The position numbers and the translations under genes were made by a program. Under the pieces are notes generated by a model that was not told the DNA's origin, searched no databases, and saw nothing but the letters and a program-made list of their open reading frames with translations. Positions 46,843 to 56,786 of a stretch of 64,000 nt of DNA are shown one piece after another (position 1 is the stretch's first letter; every line of letters starts with the position of its first letter). The stretch comes from Pinus tabuliformis (Eukaryota > Streptophyta > Pinopsida > Pinales > Pinaceae), in contig CM062811.1 of NCBI GenBank assembly GCA_031772625.1, positions 651,002,871-651,066,870 of the forward strand, given 5' to 3'.

Positions 46843-47794
46843 TAACTTTTTAATATCTATCACCTTACAAAATGTTTTTTATTTTCTTAATAAATTTTTA
46901 TTAAAAATTGATAAAATGACAAATTTGAATTATTAATTTTTTAGAAATTAAATAATATGGCGCTTAGAAATTCAATACCGATTTTCAAGCTTCCAGAAAT
47001 ATTAGAAGGGAGGGAATAAGTTTTGGAGATTCCAGAGCAGTTGCCATGCAAGTAGACCTATTTCCAAGACTATATTGTTTCAAAACACATATCCATAAAA
47101 TAATGGGCTTCCATTTCAAAGTTTCCCTTGGATCAGTTACAAATTCATATTAATCAACTCCATGTAAAAACAGAATATAATATTTTCTAAAGATTGAGAG
47201 ATGCATGGAAACTTTGTCAAATTATACTAATGTGTAAAATGTCAAATTGAATAATGTTTAGAGATATTTTTGTAAAAATATTCAAATTTGAAATTTCTAG
47301 AAAATTTTATTCTGTACAATTTGAGCAAAATCCTTTTTGGTAAAAATAGAGATTTATGATTTTTTTACCAAAAATATGGAAAATTAGCTCATTAGTGAAA
47401 ATTTCCCTATAATTCTAGAATATTACTCATCTAATATCAAGGGTTATATGGAGAATATTACTCATCTAATAAGTCGATAAGGAAGGCCAATCTCAAATGA
47501 ACAACAAAGAGGGTGGCAATTGCTGGGCTGCCTCGAGGGGAAAACCCCAAAATGTGAATTGGATTTCATCTACTCTTCTTTGATACATGAACGAATTCAA
47601 TTTAATGTATATATTTTGTAAATTTTATTTATAATTTACTGTTAATATGGATGTATTTACTAACCAGAGGCAAGTGGTAGTATGTCACTGTTTTTTTTGG
47701 ATAGGTGAATTTTGTGTATAAAACAACTATAAAATACTTATTAATAATGTATTTTATTTAGTGAGTTTTATGAAATATATCGTAATACTAACCT

Positions 47795-47996
47795 ACATCC
47801 ATCTTAATTTCGGATCTACTAAACGTTCAGAGGGCTCAAATCTCTTTTAACTTCGGATCTACCAAGCGTCTAGAGGGCTCAAATCTCTTTTCACTTTAAA
47901 AAAGGTTTGCATTTCAAGAAATTTGATCCATCTCACATTTAATAAATCCAAAGTTAAGATTTAATAAATCCAAAGTTAAGATGCATCTAGACTTGT
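47795..47996. repeat. Degraded hairpin repeat, second copy
   Basis: Same family as 46690-46842. This copy also has two extra short internal duplications (AGAGGGCTCAAATCTCTTTT twice, TTAATAAATCCAAAGTTAAGA twice). Confidence 0.6.
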
Positions 47997-48820
47997 TTAA
48001 TTTTTTAATATCACCTAACAAAATGTTTTTTATTTTTTTTAATAATTTATTATTATTTTTGTTAATAATTTTTTATTAAAAATTGATAAAATGACAAATT
48101 TGAATTATTAATTTTTTATAAATTAAATAATATGGCGCTCAGAAATTCAATACCCATTTTCAAGCTTCCAGAAATATCAGAAGGGAGGGAATAAGTTTTG
48201 GAGATGCCAAGCAGTTGCCATGCAACTAGACTCATTTCCGAGATTATATTGTTTCAAAACACATATTCATAAAATAACGGGCTTCCATTTCAAAGTTTCC
48301 CTTGGGTTAGTTACAAATTCATTTTAATCAACTCCATGTAAAAATAGAACATAATATTTTCTAAAGATTGACAGATATGTAGAAACTTTGGCAAATTATA
48401 CTAATTTGTAAAATGTCAAATTGAATAATGTTTAGAAATATTTTTGTAAAAATATTCAAATTTGAAATTTGTCAGAATTTTATTCTATAGAATTTGAGCA
48501 AAATCATTTTTAGTAAAGATAGAGATTTATGAATTTTTTTACCAAAAAAAATGGAAAACTAACTCAATAGTGAAAATTTCCCCTATGATTCTAGAATATT
48601 ACTCATCTAATAACAAGGGTTATATCTAGAATATTACTCATCTACTTGTTATATCTAGAATACTACTCATCTAATAACAAGAAGAATATCTAAAATATTA
48701 CCCAAAACCTTTTCCAACAATGACCATCAATGGTCAAAATAAATCTGCAAGGAGGATTTATGGGGTTTCTAGCATATGGCCAGAAGAGTCTATCAAGTGC
48801 CCCTGAATTTTGACAAATTG

Positions 48821-48970
48821 GTGTCACAAAATTGTGTTATTTTAGTTGTTGTTCAATTCTATGTACAATGGCACCATACAATAACTAACAGATGTCAATT
48901 AGTGTCACAAAATTGTGTTATTTTAGTTGTTCAATTCTATGTACAATGGCACCATACAATAACTAACAAA
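48821..48970 (+). repeat. 81-bp tandem duplication
   Basis: GTGTCACAAAATTGTGTTATTTTAGTTGTT...CCATACAATAACTAACA at 48821 repeats at 48902. The second copy lacks one GTT. Confidence 0.9.
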
Positions 48971-49314
48971 CCTGTTCACTGCACCAAATGCAAAGGGTGA
49001 CAGGGTTATATCTAGAATATCACGGAAATAGTGACAAGGAATCACATATCTAGAATATTATGCAAATGGTGATAGGCGTCATATCTACAATATCACCCAA
49101 GATCTTGTTAAACAATGGATATCAACTCTCATACTAAACAAGCAAGGGACATTTCTGTGTTCCTGGCATATGGCTAGATAAGTCTACCAAATGCTCCTAA
49201 AATTTTGACAAATAAGTACCACAAAATGATACAATTTTAGTTATTGTTCAATTTTATGTAAAAAACACCATCTAATAAGATATTCCAATCCAGGCACATT
49301 AAAAGGGCTATTAA

Positions 49315-49560
49315 TTTCCCATTTATTCTGTTTAATTTATGCATACTGATTCCTATTGATACCATTCCAACGGTTTCAAACAATAACATTTTCCAAAGGT
49401 CTCTTTCACTCTCATTTCAATTAAAACAAACCCTTTTCTGGTCAGTTTCCCATTTATTCCGTTTAATTTATGCATAGATACCATTCCAACTATTTCAAAA
49501 AATAACATTTTCCAAATGTCTTTTTCACTCTCATTTCAATTAAAACAATACCCTTTTCTC
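49315..49560 (+). repeat. 131-bp tandem duplication
   Basis: TTTCCCATTTATTC(T/C)GTTTAATTTATGCATA...CTCATTTCAATTAAAACAA at 49315 repeats at 49446, with a short deletion in the second copy. Confidence 0.85.
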
Positions 49561-49642
49561 TATTGCATTCATGCACATATGCTTCTATTTCCAATTCTGC
49601 AAATTGGTTTTCATGAAATTAACCAATACTTGTTTTGCATCT

Positions 49643-49750
49643 AAAGAATTTCAATCTACATAACTAAACAGAACATTGAAAATATTACCAAAAACCAAAG
49701 AATTTCAATCGACATAACTGAACAAAACATTGAAAATATTACCAAAAACC
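49643..49750 (+). repeat. 54-bp tandem duplication
   Basis: AAAGAATTTCAATC(T/G)ACATAACT(A/G)AACA...ATTACCAAAAACC at 49643 repeats at 49697. Confidence 0.9.
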
Positions 49751-50010
49751 ACATTTGAGTGGCCTCTCTAGCATCACAATAGCCTTTATTTATTAAAAAA
49801 AAAGTTATTTTAAACTACCCTAGACATCTCTGTGTCAATACAACATGCAAGACTTTTTTTGCCTGCCAGTTTTTGACTTTCAAGTATTTTTACATTGAAG
49901 ATCTAATCAAAAGATCGTTGTAAAACTTCAAAGTAGTGTAAAAATCCCAACATTTTAATGGCCAGAGCACAAGCCCAAATTTCTACAAATATCAAATGCA
50001 AACAAATGCA

Positions 50011-50250
50011 CTAAAAATCAAAGAAACCTAGTTCACTGGCCCTTTCCTTCTCAAATGTCTCAAAGTACTGGTAAATAATAGTCACTGCAAGAAGGATTCA
50101 TGTACCAGAACAAATAGGCCCCCGTAAAATCAGCCATGACTATAAGAGCACCAATGCACATGCCACCAAAAGTTGCAGTTGTTGGTATGTAACGGTTTAG
50201 CTCTTTCTGAAGATTAGATTCTCTGTGGCCTGGCATAACCATTTGTTGCC
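50011..50250 (-). pseudogene. Sec61 alpha last exon, frameshifted
   Basis: The minus strand encodes [22 protein letters not shown], then [15 protein letters not shown]. This is the conserved C-terminal part of the eukaryotic protein-conducting channel subunit of the ER membrane. At about 50118-50130 one extra base shifts the frame, so the last membrane helix (G-S-G-T-G-I-L-L-A type) is lost and translation stops at 50060. The original frame remains readable beyond ([18 protein letters not shown]) to a stop at 50011-50013. The exon is preceded by a plausible AG acceptor. Recognition of the family is strong; loss of function is inferred. Confidence 0.85.
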
Positions 50251-50363
50251 CTTGCATTTTAAAGCAATACAATTTTCATTTCGATATCAAAGAATAAGTA
50301 ATCAGCAAATGATGAAAAAGTAGAAATCTATAAAACTAGATACTCTCCTTTCTAATTTCATAC

Positions 50364-50473
50364 ATTTCTGTCAGATGAACTAGATACTTCAATCCATGTC
50401 TTTGAAAACAGTGCACATGCTGTCAGCATAAAAGTCAAATAGAAAAGAACATGGAAAGGATCTGCTGCCATCT
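50364..50473 (-). pseudogene. Sec61 alpha exon
   Basis: It encodes [29 protein letters not shown], a highly conserved membrane-spanning part of Sec61 alpha, followed by a donor-like GTATGA. The next conserved residues (V-A-K-Q-L-K-E in relatives) are not seen before the last exon. The 5' boundary (TTGCTAG/AGATGG) does not join in frame with the exon at 52506-52624, so the copy appears to be damaged here too. Confidence 0.8.
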
Positions 50474-50575
50474 CTAGCAAGGTACATACAAACGATAATT
50501 TATTACTCACAATCGTTATGTAAGACAGAGACTCTTTGGATATGTGCGGTAATACCCATGCATAAAGCAAATCCT

Positions 50576-50645
50576 CCCTATTATGGTTATCACCCATGTC
50601 AAACTTATATCAAACTTTTCCCTATTATGGTTATCACCCATATCA
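50576..50645. repeat. 44-bp tandem duplication
   Basis: CCCTATTATGGTTATCACCCA at 50576 repeats at 50620, directly beside the poly(T) end of the LINE fragment. Confidence 0.85.
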
Positions 50646-50880
50646 ATCTTTTTTTTTTTTCAACGAACAGGTAAGGGTGTTTGTATTAATAAAAAGTTGA
50701 GATTGGGGCCAGAACCTTTATATCTGCCTTTTAGAAGAAAAAAAAACGAGTCTTCAATACAGTGAAGACAGAGTTTACTACCTCTTAAACCAGTTCAGAC
50801 AGAAAAAATGACTACTATAGACTCTGTACAAAGTCCAAAGCCCCAAGTCCCAAGGAGGAAGTTAAATTTACAAACTAGAA

Positions 50881-51006
50881 TAACGCCAGAGATATTTAAA
50901 GCTATCCGGTCACAAAATACCAAAATTTGACTCCAAGTAACGATGGCAGAGAGATTTAAAGGTAACCGGTCACAAAATACCAAAATTTGACTCCAAGTAA
51001 CGATGC
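50881..51006. repeat. 60-bp tandem duplication in the LINE 3' region
   Basis: The unit ending CCGGTCACAAAATACCAAAATTTGACTCCAAGTAACGATG is present twice at an exact spacing of 60 bp. Confidence 0.9.
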
Positions 51007-51065
51007 CAAAGATCACCAGGAAGAACGAGAGCCCGCTTCGGACCCCTAGTGCAACGTGGCCTCTT

Positions 51066-51476
51066 TCATTCTGCAGAAGCCGCAGGGCTACGACCTCCAA
51101 TTGCCATCCTGTTAGAAGGAGAGGAGGAGACTTCCAACGCAGCCACCCAGGAACTGAGCGAATGAACTTCCTCCCTTAACTCGTCCAACGAATTCTCCAT
51201 ATAAGCACGGTGAGATAACAACTTATCCTCCAGGAAGAGTTGGAAGGAACATCTTTGCGTCTCGACCATGTCTTTGAGTTTCTGAATTGAGGCAAGCAAG
51301 GCCTGGGTTGCGTCCAGCAGTTTGTCAATCACTGCAGCTGCATTGAGATTCGCATGAGGGTTGGAATTGCAAGCCATCCTAGAACGAGAGCCCAAATCAC
51401 TGCTGCCCAACATAGATAAAATCACACAACCCACCTGTATAACCAGATGAAACAATTGGGAAGGAAGAGGGGCCAA
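51066..51476 (-). CDS. Coiled-coil ORF in the LINE 3' region
   Basis: A 136-residue open frame contains a helix-rich segment, about residues 40-115, with heptad-like leucines and charged residues (A-A-V-I-D-K-L-L-D-A-T-Q-A-L-L-A-S-I-Q-K-L, then S-L-D-E-L-R-E-E-V-H-S-L-S-S-W). A coiled coil is likely by inspection. It lies downstream of the RNase H domain and upstream of the poly(A) tail, an unusual place for a protein frame. It overlaps a 60-bp duplicated segment only at its 3' side (50881-51006). Function unknown; chance survival of non-coding sequence is possible. Confidence 0.4.
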   Translation of the reverse strand: MAPLPSQLFHLVIQVGCVILSMLGSSDLGSRSRMACNSNPHANLNAAAVIDKLLDATQALLASIQKLKDMVETQRCSFQLFLEDKLLSHRAYMENSLDELREEVHSLSSWVAALEVSSSPSNRMAIGGRSPAASAE

Positions 51477-51722
51477 AACCTAGCAACCATACTCACAGGA
51501 GTTAGCATTACCAACTTTAGAAGCCAGCGAAGTCCAGATTGAAAGCAGAAGGCTCGAGTGAATTCATAAATAGATGAGGCCAGGGCTCTGGCACGATCCA
51601 TCCTGCAACGAATAGCCCTGAATCCCCGCGGGAAAATCGCCAGGACAAAGGAAAATCGTCTGGACAAAGAAGTGACGTCGGAAGAGAAAATCATGGCAAA
51701 AGAATGAACTCCATAATCAAGT

Positions 51723-52310
51723 CTATAACATAGAACACCGCATCCGACGAGTTCTGCAATAAGTCATGACTAAGGCAACATAAATGGACAAAACCTCCGT
51801 GAAGGAGAAGTGCCAGAATGTGTGGCCACCTCTACGCCGACGTTTGACAACTAGGATGATCCATGCAAATCCGGAGATCGTAGAGGGCTGACCGAAGAGC
51901 AAAGATGGTGCTGGGCCCAGAGATCCACTTTGAGTTGTTATTGATTGCTCTTCGAGAAACTCATCGAATTCGAAGGGAGGAGAGAGGAAAGGGAAGCTCT
52001 CTCCCAAACTGTCATAGAATAACTTAGAATACCTAGCATTATTAAGGGATTGGAATGAAGTCCAGCCTTGATTCATTTCAATTACACTTTGGGTCATATT
52101 GGCACCCTTTTTAGCAAGCTTATCGGCTGTAGAGTTCAAATTTCTTAAAACATGATAAAAGTCCACTTGTTCAAACTGGGATATTGAGGTGAGGATTCTT
52201 GGACTTAATGTTGAGGATTGCCATTTGGGCTTTGATGAACTAACAGATGGCGAGTATAGAGTCCCAAAAACAATTATTTTGGAGATTTTGAGAGTCTTGA
52301 CGATCTCCAA
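51723..52310 (-). pseudogene. LINE RNase H domain and tail
   Basis: The 195-residue frame begins out of register with RNase H, then enters it with F-Y-H-V-L-R-N-L-N-S-T-A-D-K-L-A-K-K-G-A, the conserved C-terminal helix with the catalytic-domain aspartate. It continues into an acidic E-F-D-E-F-L-E-E-Q segment and a basic R-R-R-R-G-G stretch. It would remove RNA from RNA-DNA hybrids in an active LINE. Confidence 0.65.
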
Positions 52311-52448
52311 TCCGTTTCATGGGCCAAATATTCCGTTTGATTGTTTGTAAATATTCCGCTGGATTGTTTATAGCTATTCCAAGATCCCAAGCGAATTGAG
52401 AAACAAGGACTAATGATAACCCCTCAATTTTATTGACCAAAACAAAAA

Positions 52449-52525
52449 ACATTGTGCAGGCATTTACCTGGAAGGTGGAATAGAAAACATTGTGTAGGCA
52501 TTTACCTGGAAGATGGAATAATGTA
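52449..52525 (-). repeat. About 38-bp duplication spanning an exon end
   Basis: ACATTGTG(C/T)AGGCATTTACCTGGAA(G/A)(G)TGGAATA starts at 52449 and again at 52487. On the minus strand each copy includes the TTCCAG/GTAAATGCC donor site of the Sec61 exon. Confidence 0.85.
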
Positions 52526-52624
52526 ATAAACAAGACCATCTACAGGAATTGACTGACCACTTCCTGAATATTCAGACTCCTTCCACTTGCCCAATATATT
52601 AACAAGGAAGTTTCCATTGTACTT
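52506..52624 (-). pseudogene. Sec61 alpha exon upstream of the LINE insertion
   Basis: A 119-bp exon is bounded by TTTACAG/AAG and TCCAG/GTAAAT. It encodes K-Y-N-G-N-F-L-V-N-I-L-G-K-W-K-E-S-E-Y-S-G, then Q-S-I-P-V and a Y-Y-I-I-P-S-S end, a well-known conserved stretch of plant Sec61 alpha. A stretch of about 38 bp including its donor site is duplicated just downstream (52449-52487). The intron that follows holds a LINE fragment, and about 600 bp upstream lies the copia element at 53241. Earlier exons were not found in the window. Confidence 0.85.
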
Positions 52625-53240
52625 CTGTAAAGAAACTGGAAAACAATAGAAATATACATTCCAGACATGTCAAATACAAATGAAACTCTGTATCCAGATT
52701 CCAAATAAATGCATCTGCAGGTTTCCTCAATAAAAGACTAAAAGAAAATATGCCTGAGAAATAAAATACGAATAAATTTGAAACTTGACGTATGAAAAAT
52801 ACCTCTTAAGCATAAATCCAGCTGTCAACTAAAATAAACATGGGGAAAAACACCGCAACATTATAGTAAAGATGACTAAGACTACAGAGATCACAGTGGG
52901 TAGTGCGACTTGAACCCCACCTCTTCACCATTCAGTCAAACCCCGTTGGGAAAATCGTAAGTAAAAATTCTAAGTTTAGAAATTAGAGAGATAAAAAATC
53001 CTTCCTCCAGAGTAAAATGGTTTGATTATGCCATTGTATTTAAACTGAACACAGTACACATTTCAAGACAACTGAGACCTGATACGAAATAATCCCTCCT
53101 TTCCCATCCAGTAAAACCCCATTGGTAAAATATTAAGAGAAAAAATTCAGTATTTTCCAAGAAATAGCAAGATCTTCGACTAAACAACGTATTCTTTTGT
53201 GTTGGAAAACAAAATCGCAAGTATTATCAATAGAGATGGA

Positions 53241-54136
53241 TGTTAAATTTGTAATTTTAAAACAGCGCGGCAGTTTTGGAAAACCGCCCGGTCTTCCCCG
53301 CACCGCCATTTGCAAATGGCTGTTTCCGTATGAAGGGTGCCGCCGCAATCAAGCTCCGCCACGCGTCTCTTGTACGACGCCCAAAACCGCTTTCCCCGGA
53401 CGGTAAAGGTCGTTTGGTTTGCCCGAGGAGGGTGTGCGAACCACGTCGGATCAGCTGGGCGCGCGATCTCCGCCGTCGATTTCCCGAATGTGCATTCCGC
53501 CTGCGTCAAATCACATCTTGCGTGGAGTGAAAGACTTTTGCATTGACCGCCGAGAAGGGAATTCAGTGTCTTTAATGTTTTACGTAGTTTTTAGGTGGAG
53601 GCTTTAATTTTGGTGATGGGCATACGTCCCATATATTTTTTATATATGTTTTATGTAGATTTAGGTGAGGCCTTTTAATATAGTTATGGGCATGCATACG
53701 TTATTTTTTTATGTTTTCATATATGTGTTATGTAAGTTTTTTTTGTGTGCGTGGTATGTATGGTGGCTGCGCAAAGCAGTGTGTAATTTTTTTTTGGTGC
53801 ACAGCAGTGCGAGATTTCCAAAAGAAACAGGGGCTGTAATGTTTTGTTTTTAGCCATTGAAGAACAGAGGACAATTTATGTAATATCCACAGTAGTGGAA
53901 AATCTGTGAGAGAAGCAGAGTTTTTTTTGTGAATCCCTCTTTGCACAGAGGAAGAAATATGTAACAGAATGTTTGTTTTAATTAATAGAAATGCTTTGTG
54001 ACTGTGTTGTCTTCTGAGTCAATTTGTTTTAAAAGCTTCCCCGTGTAAAGATCCTGGATAGAGGAAACAGAGCATTGTCTCTGTGGTGGTTAGTTTGTTG
54101 GTTTTTGGTATTTTCTCCATTGAAAAATACCCAACA
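53241..54136 (+). repeat. Left LTR of the young copia element
   Basis: TGTTAAATTTG...ATACCCAACA. The U3 start is GC-rich (about the first 280 bp) and the rest is AT-rich, so open frames on both strands (53197-53607) are by-products of GC-rich non-coding sequence. Confidence 0.95.
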
Positions 54137-54137
54137 G

Positions 54138-54149
54138 TGGTATCAGAGC
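54138..54149 (+). other. Primer-binding site (tRNA-Met type)
   Basis: TGGTATCAGAGC lies one base after the LTR end. Confidence 0.95.
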
Positions 54150-54326
54150 TGTTTTAGGCTCTTTAAAGAAGTTAAAGAAGCTGAAGGGAGAAGGTTGTTG
54201 CTGCAGCAAAACCTCTCAGGCAGTTAGAAGACTCAGACAGCGAAGGATTCAGGTATTCCCCAAAAGCATTTCACTTGTTATTGCTGAAGACAGTTAGTTG
54301 TTTTAAAAAAAATACACAGTCAAGGA

Positions 54327-55259
54327 ATGGCTAGCACAAGCACTGGTATGGGTATGTTTAACACCCAGCTCCCACAGTTTAATGGGAAGAACTATGACTA
54401 CTGGTCAATAACTATGAGAGCCCTGTTTGCCTCTCAAGATTTATGGGAAATAGTTGAAGATGGTTTTGAAGAACCAGCAGATGAAACTGAGTTCAATGCA
54501 TTAACTCAGGGAGAGAGAGATCTCTTGAAGAGCAATAGGAAGAAGGATGCAAAGGCCATTTTATTGTTGCATCTAACAGTAGACCAGAGTATATTCCCAA
54601 GGATAGCAGCAGCTACAACATCACACAATGCATGGCAAACCCTAAAAACTGCCTATCAAGGCATGGAGAGAGTGAAGACAGCAAAACTACAGTTGCTGAG
54701 GAAAGATTTTGAGAACTTGAACATGAAGGAGTCAGACAACATTGAATCATTCTTCACTCATGTGATTTGTGTAATCACACAAATGAGAACTCATGGAGAA
54801 ACAATTGAAGATAGAAGAATAGTGGAGAAAATATTGAGGGTCTTACCCTCAAGGTTTGGTGCCATAGTCACCACCATTGAAGAGACAAAGGATCTCTCAA
54901 ACTATTCAGTTGATGAGCTACATGCATCACTGATAACACATGAGCAGAGGTTGAGTAGGAATGAAAACTCATCTCTAGAGCAAGCCTTCAAGACCCAGAT
55001 GTCCTTTGGAAGAGGAAGAGGTCGAGGAAGAGGAAACAAAAGAGGAAGAGGCAGAAGTCAGAACAGAGGTGGAAGGAACAGCCCATCAAATGCACAAGGA
55101 AGAGGCAGCAATCCAAATCAGAACCAAGGTCAAGGCAGCAGCCAACAAAGAGAATAGTATCATGCTCAAGGACAAAGGTATGATAAATCTAATGTTCAAT
55201 GCTATTATTGCAAAAAGTATGGACATTATGCAAGTGATTGTAGAAAGAAACAACATGAT
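54327..55259 (+). pseudogene. Copia gag with one internal stop
   Basis: The frame opens with ATG at 54327, about 180 bp after the primer site. It has the gag features of plant copia elements: F-N-G-K-N-Y-D-Y-W early, W-E-I-V-E-D-G, A-W-Q-T-L-K-T-A-Y-Q-G in the middle and an Arg-Gly-rich tail (about residues 225-270). A TAG at 55155-55157 ends the first 276 residues. The same frame continues without another stop through the zinc knuckle C-Y-Y-C-K-K-Y-G-H-Y-A-S-D-C (about 55197-55238) into the protease. Gag assembles the particles that house reverse transcription. Confidence 0.9.
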
Positions 55260-56786
55260 ATGAACAGTAGACAAAATGCAAATGTTACAAGAGAAAACAG
55301 CAGTCATGAAAATGTCCTGTTAGCTTGTAACATGGCTGAAACACATAGTGAGGACATATGGTTTTTAGACTCAGGTTGCAGCAACCATATGACAGGGAAT
55401 ATAGCTCTCTTTTCAGCCTTAAATCAGAATTTGAAATCAGAGGTCACACTAGGAACTGATAGTAAAGTGTCTGTTATGGGAAAATGGGAGGTAAAAATAT
55501 TTACAAAGCAAGGAGAAAGGAAAACCATAGCAGATGTCTACTATGTCCCCGGAATGAGATGTAACCTATTGAGTGTTGGACAGCTTATCCAAAAAGGTTA
55601 CAATATTTACTTTGTAAATGATGTGTGCACCATCATGGACATACCACCCAGCAAAAGATGCATTGCTGAAGTGAAGATGACAAGGAACAGGATGTTCCCT
55701 CTCCGGATCAGGGCAGACTTGAAGAACAAGAAGGAAATGGCAGCAGTCACCCAAGAGGCCTTCCAAAGCGTGCCAAAGGATGAAAACTGGTTATGGCACT
55801 TGAGATTCGGGCATCTAAATTTTGGAGGTCTAAACTTATTGAGCAGAAAAGGAATGGTAAAGGGATTACCATTGATAGAGAAGCCGGACAGCCTTTGTGA
55901 AGGTTGTATATTGGGCAAACAACAAAGAGAAAGTTTTCCATCAGGGAAGAGCATAAGGGCAAAGACACCCTTAGAGATTATCCACTCAGATTTGTGTGGA
56001 CCAATGCAAGCTCCATCATTAGCTGGCAGCCTATATTTCTTGACATTCATTGATGATTTTACAAGAAAGACTTGGATATATTTCCTCAAGAACAAAAGTG
56101 AAGTCTTTGAGAAATTCCAAAACTTCAAAGCACTTGTGGAGAACCAAAGCGGGCTGCACATAAAAGTATTGAGAACTGATAGAGGAGGTGAGTATATCTC
56201 CAATGAATTCCTAAAGTTTTGTAGAGAAAATGGAATACATAAACAGTTCACAACTCGGTACACCCCACAGCAAAATGGAGTTGCTGAAAGGAAGAATAGA
56301 ACCATCATGGAGATGGCAAGGAGCATGTTGAAGGCAAAGCATTTGCCAAATGAGTATTGGGCTGAAGCTGTACATTGTACAGTTTATATTTTGAACAGGT
56401 GTCCTACAAAGGCAGTCATGAACAAAGTGCCAGAAGAGGCATGGAGTGGGAGAAAGCAAGTAGTCACCCACATGAGAGTTTTTGGGTGTGTGGCCTATGC
56501 ACACATTCCGGATCAGCTAAGGAGGAAGTTGGACAGCAAAGGGGAGAAATGCATCTTCATTGGATACAGTGATGAATCCAAAGCCTACAGGCTGTACATC
56601 CCATCTACCAAGAAGTTCTTTGTCAGTAGGGATGTTCAATTCATTGAAGAGGAAGCTTGGGATGGAAGCATTGAGAAAACAGTGAACATTAAAAGCTATT
56701 TGCCTCATGATGAAGATGAAGAGGAGGTGGCTGAAATGAATCCCAAACAGCAGCGCCAACACAAGGACAGCAAGGGACACCATTGA
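55260..56786 (+). pseudogene. Copia protease and integrase
   Basis: A 508-codon frame continues from gag. The protease active site, L-D-S-G-C-S-N-H-M-T-G, is near residue 37. The GAG-pre-integrase zinc finger (W-H-L-R-F-G-H, later C-E-G-C-I-L-G-K-Q) lies at about residues 180-222. The integrase core aspartates are in I-H-S-D-L-C-G-P and R-T-D-R-G-G-E-Y, and the glutamate is in Q-N-G-V-A-E-R-K-N-R. The frame ends at TGA 56784 because of a one-base shift in the Gln/Pro-rich linker before RT. Catalytic residues for cleavage and integration look intact. Confidence 0.95.

Larger units (their letters stand above)
46431..48610 (+). repeat. 1069-bp tandem duplication
   Basis: The segment beginning GAACACCAAAGAGGGCGGCAATTG at 46431 is repeated at 47500, and homology continues for about 1.05 kb through TATTTTGTAAATTTTATTTAT, CTAACCTACATCCATC, the AAATATGGCG(C)T block and GGTTATAT(C/G)TAGAATATTAC. 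The copies differ by scattered substitutions and small indels. No gene is carried. Confidence 0.85.
50649..52447 (-). mobile_element. 5'-truncated LINE inside a Sec61 intron
   Basis: Read on the minus strand it ends in a poly(A) tail (poly(T) at 50649-50660) after TTTTATTAATACAAACACCC, a typical plant LINE 3' end. Its 5' part (52440-51723) encodes an RNase H domain of the plant L1-like type, which normally ends ORF2: a start matching L-V-L-V-S-Q-F-A-W-D-L-G-I, a degraded D-S region and the well-preserved Y-H-V-L-R-N-L-N-S-T-A-D-K-L-A-K-K-G. The endonuclease and RT are missing. A frameshift separates the two RNase H parts. The 5' boundary is approximate and I could not find a matching target duplication. 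Confidence 0.7.

Noticed and set aside
50011-52624. A functional Sec61 alpha gene
   Set aside because: The last exon has a frameshift that removes the final helix, an upstream exon join is out of frame, and no earlier exons are present.
53197-53607. Several overlapping open frames on both strands in the GC-rich start of the copia LTR, repeated at 58470-58862
   Set aside because: They lie in the U3 part of both LTRs, overlap in five frames and show no domain. They result from high GC, not coding.
55566-56504. Long antisense frames opposite the copia integrase, up to 239 residues
   Set aside because: They mirror the real pol frame and have no domain of their own.
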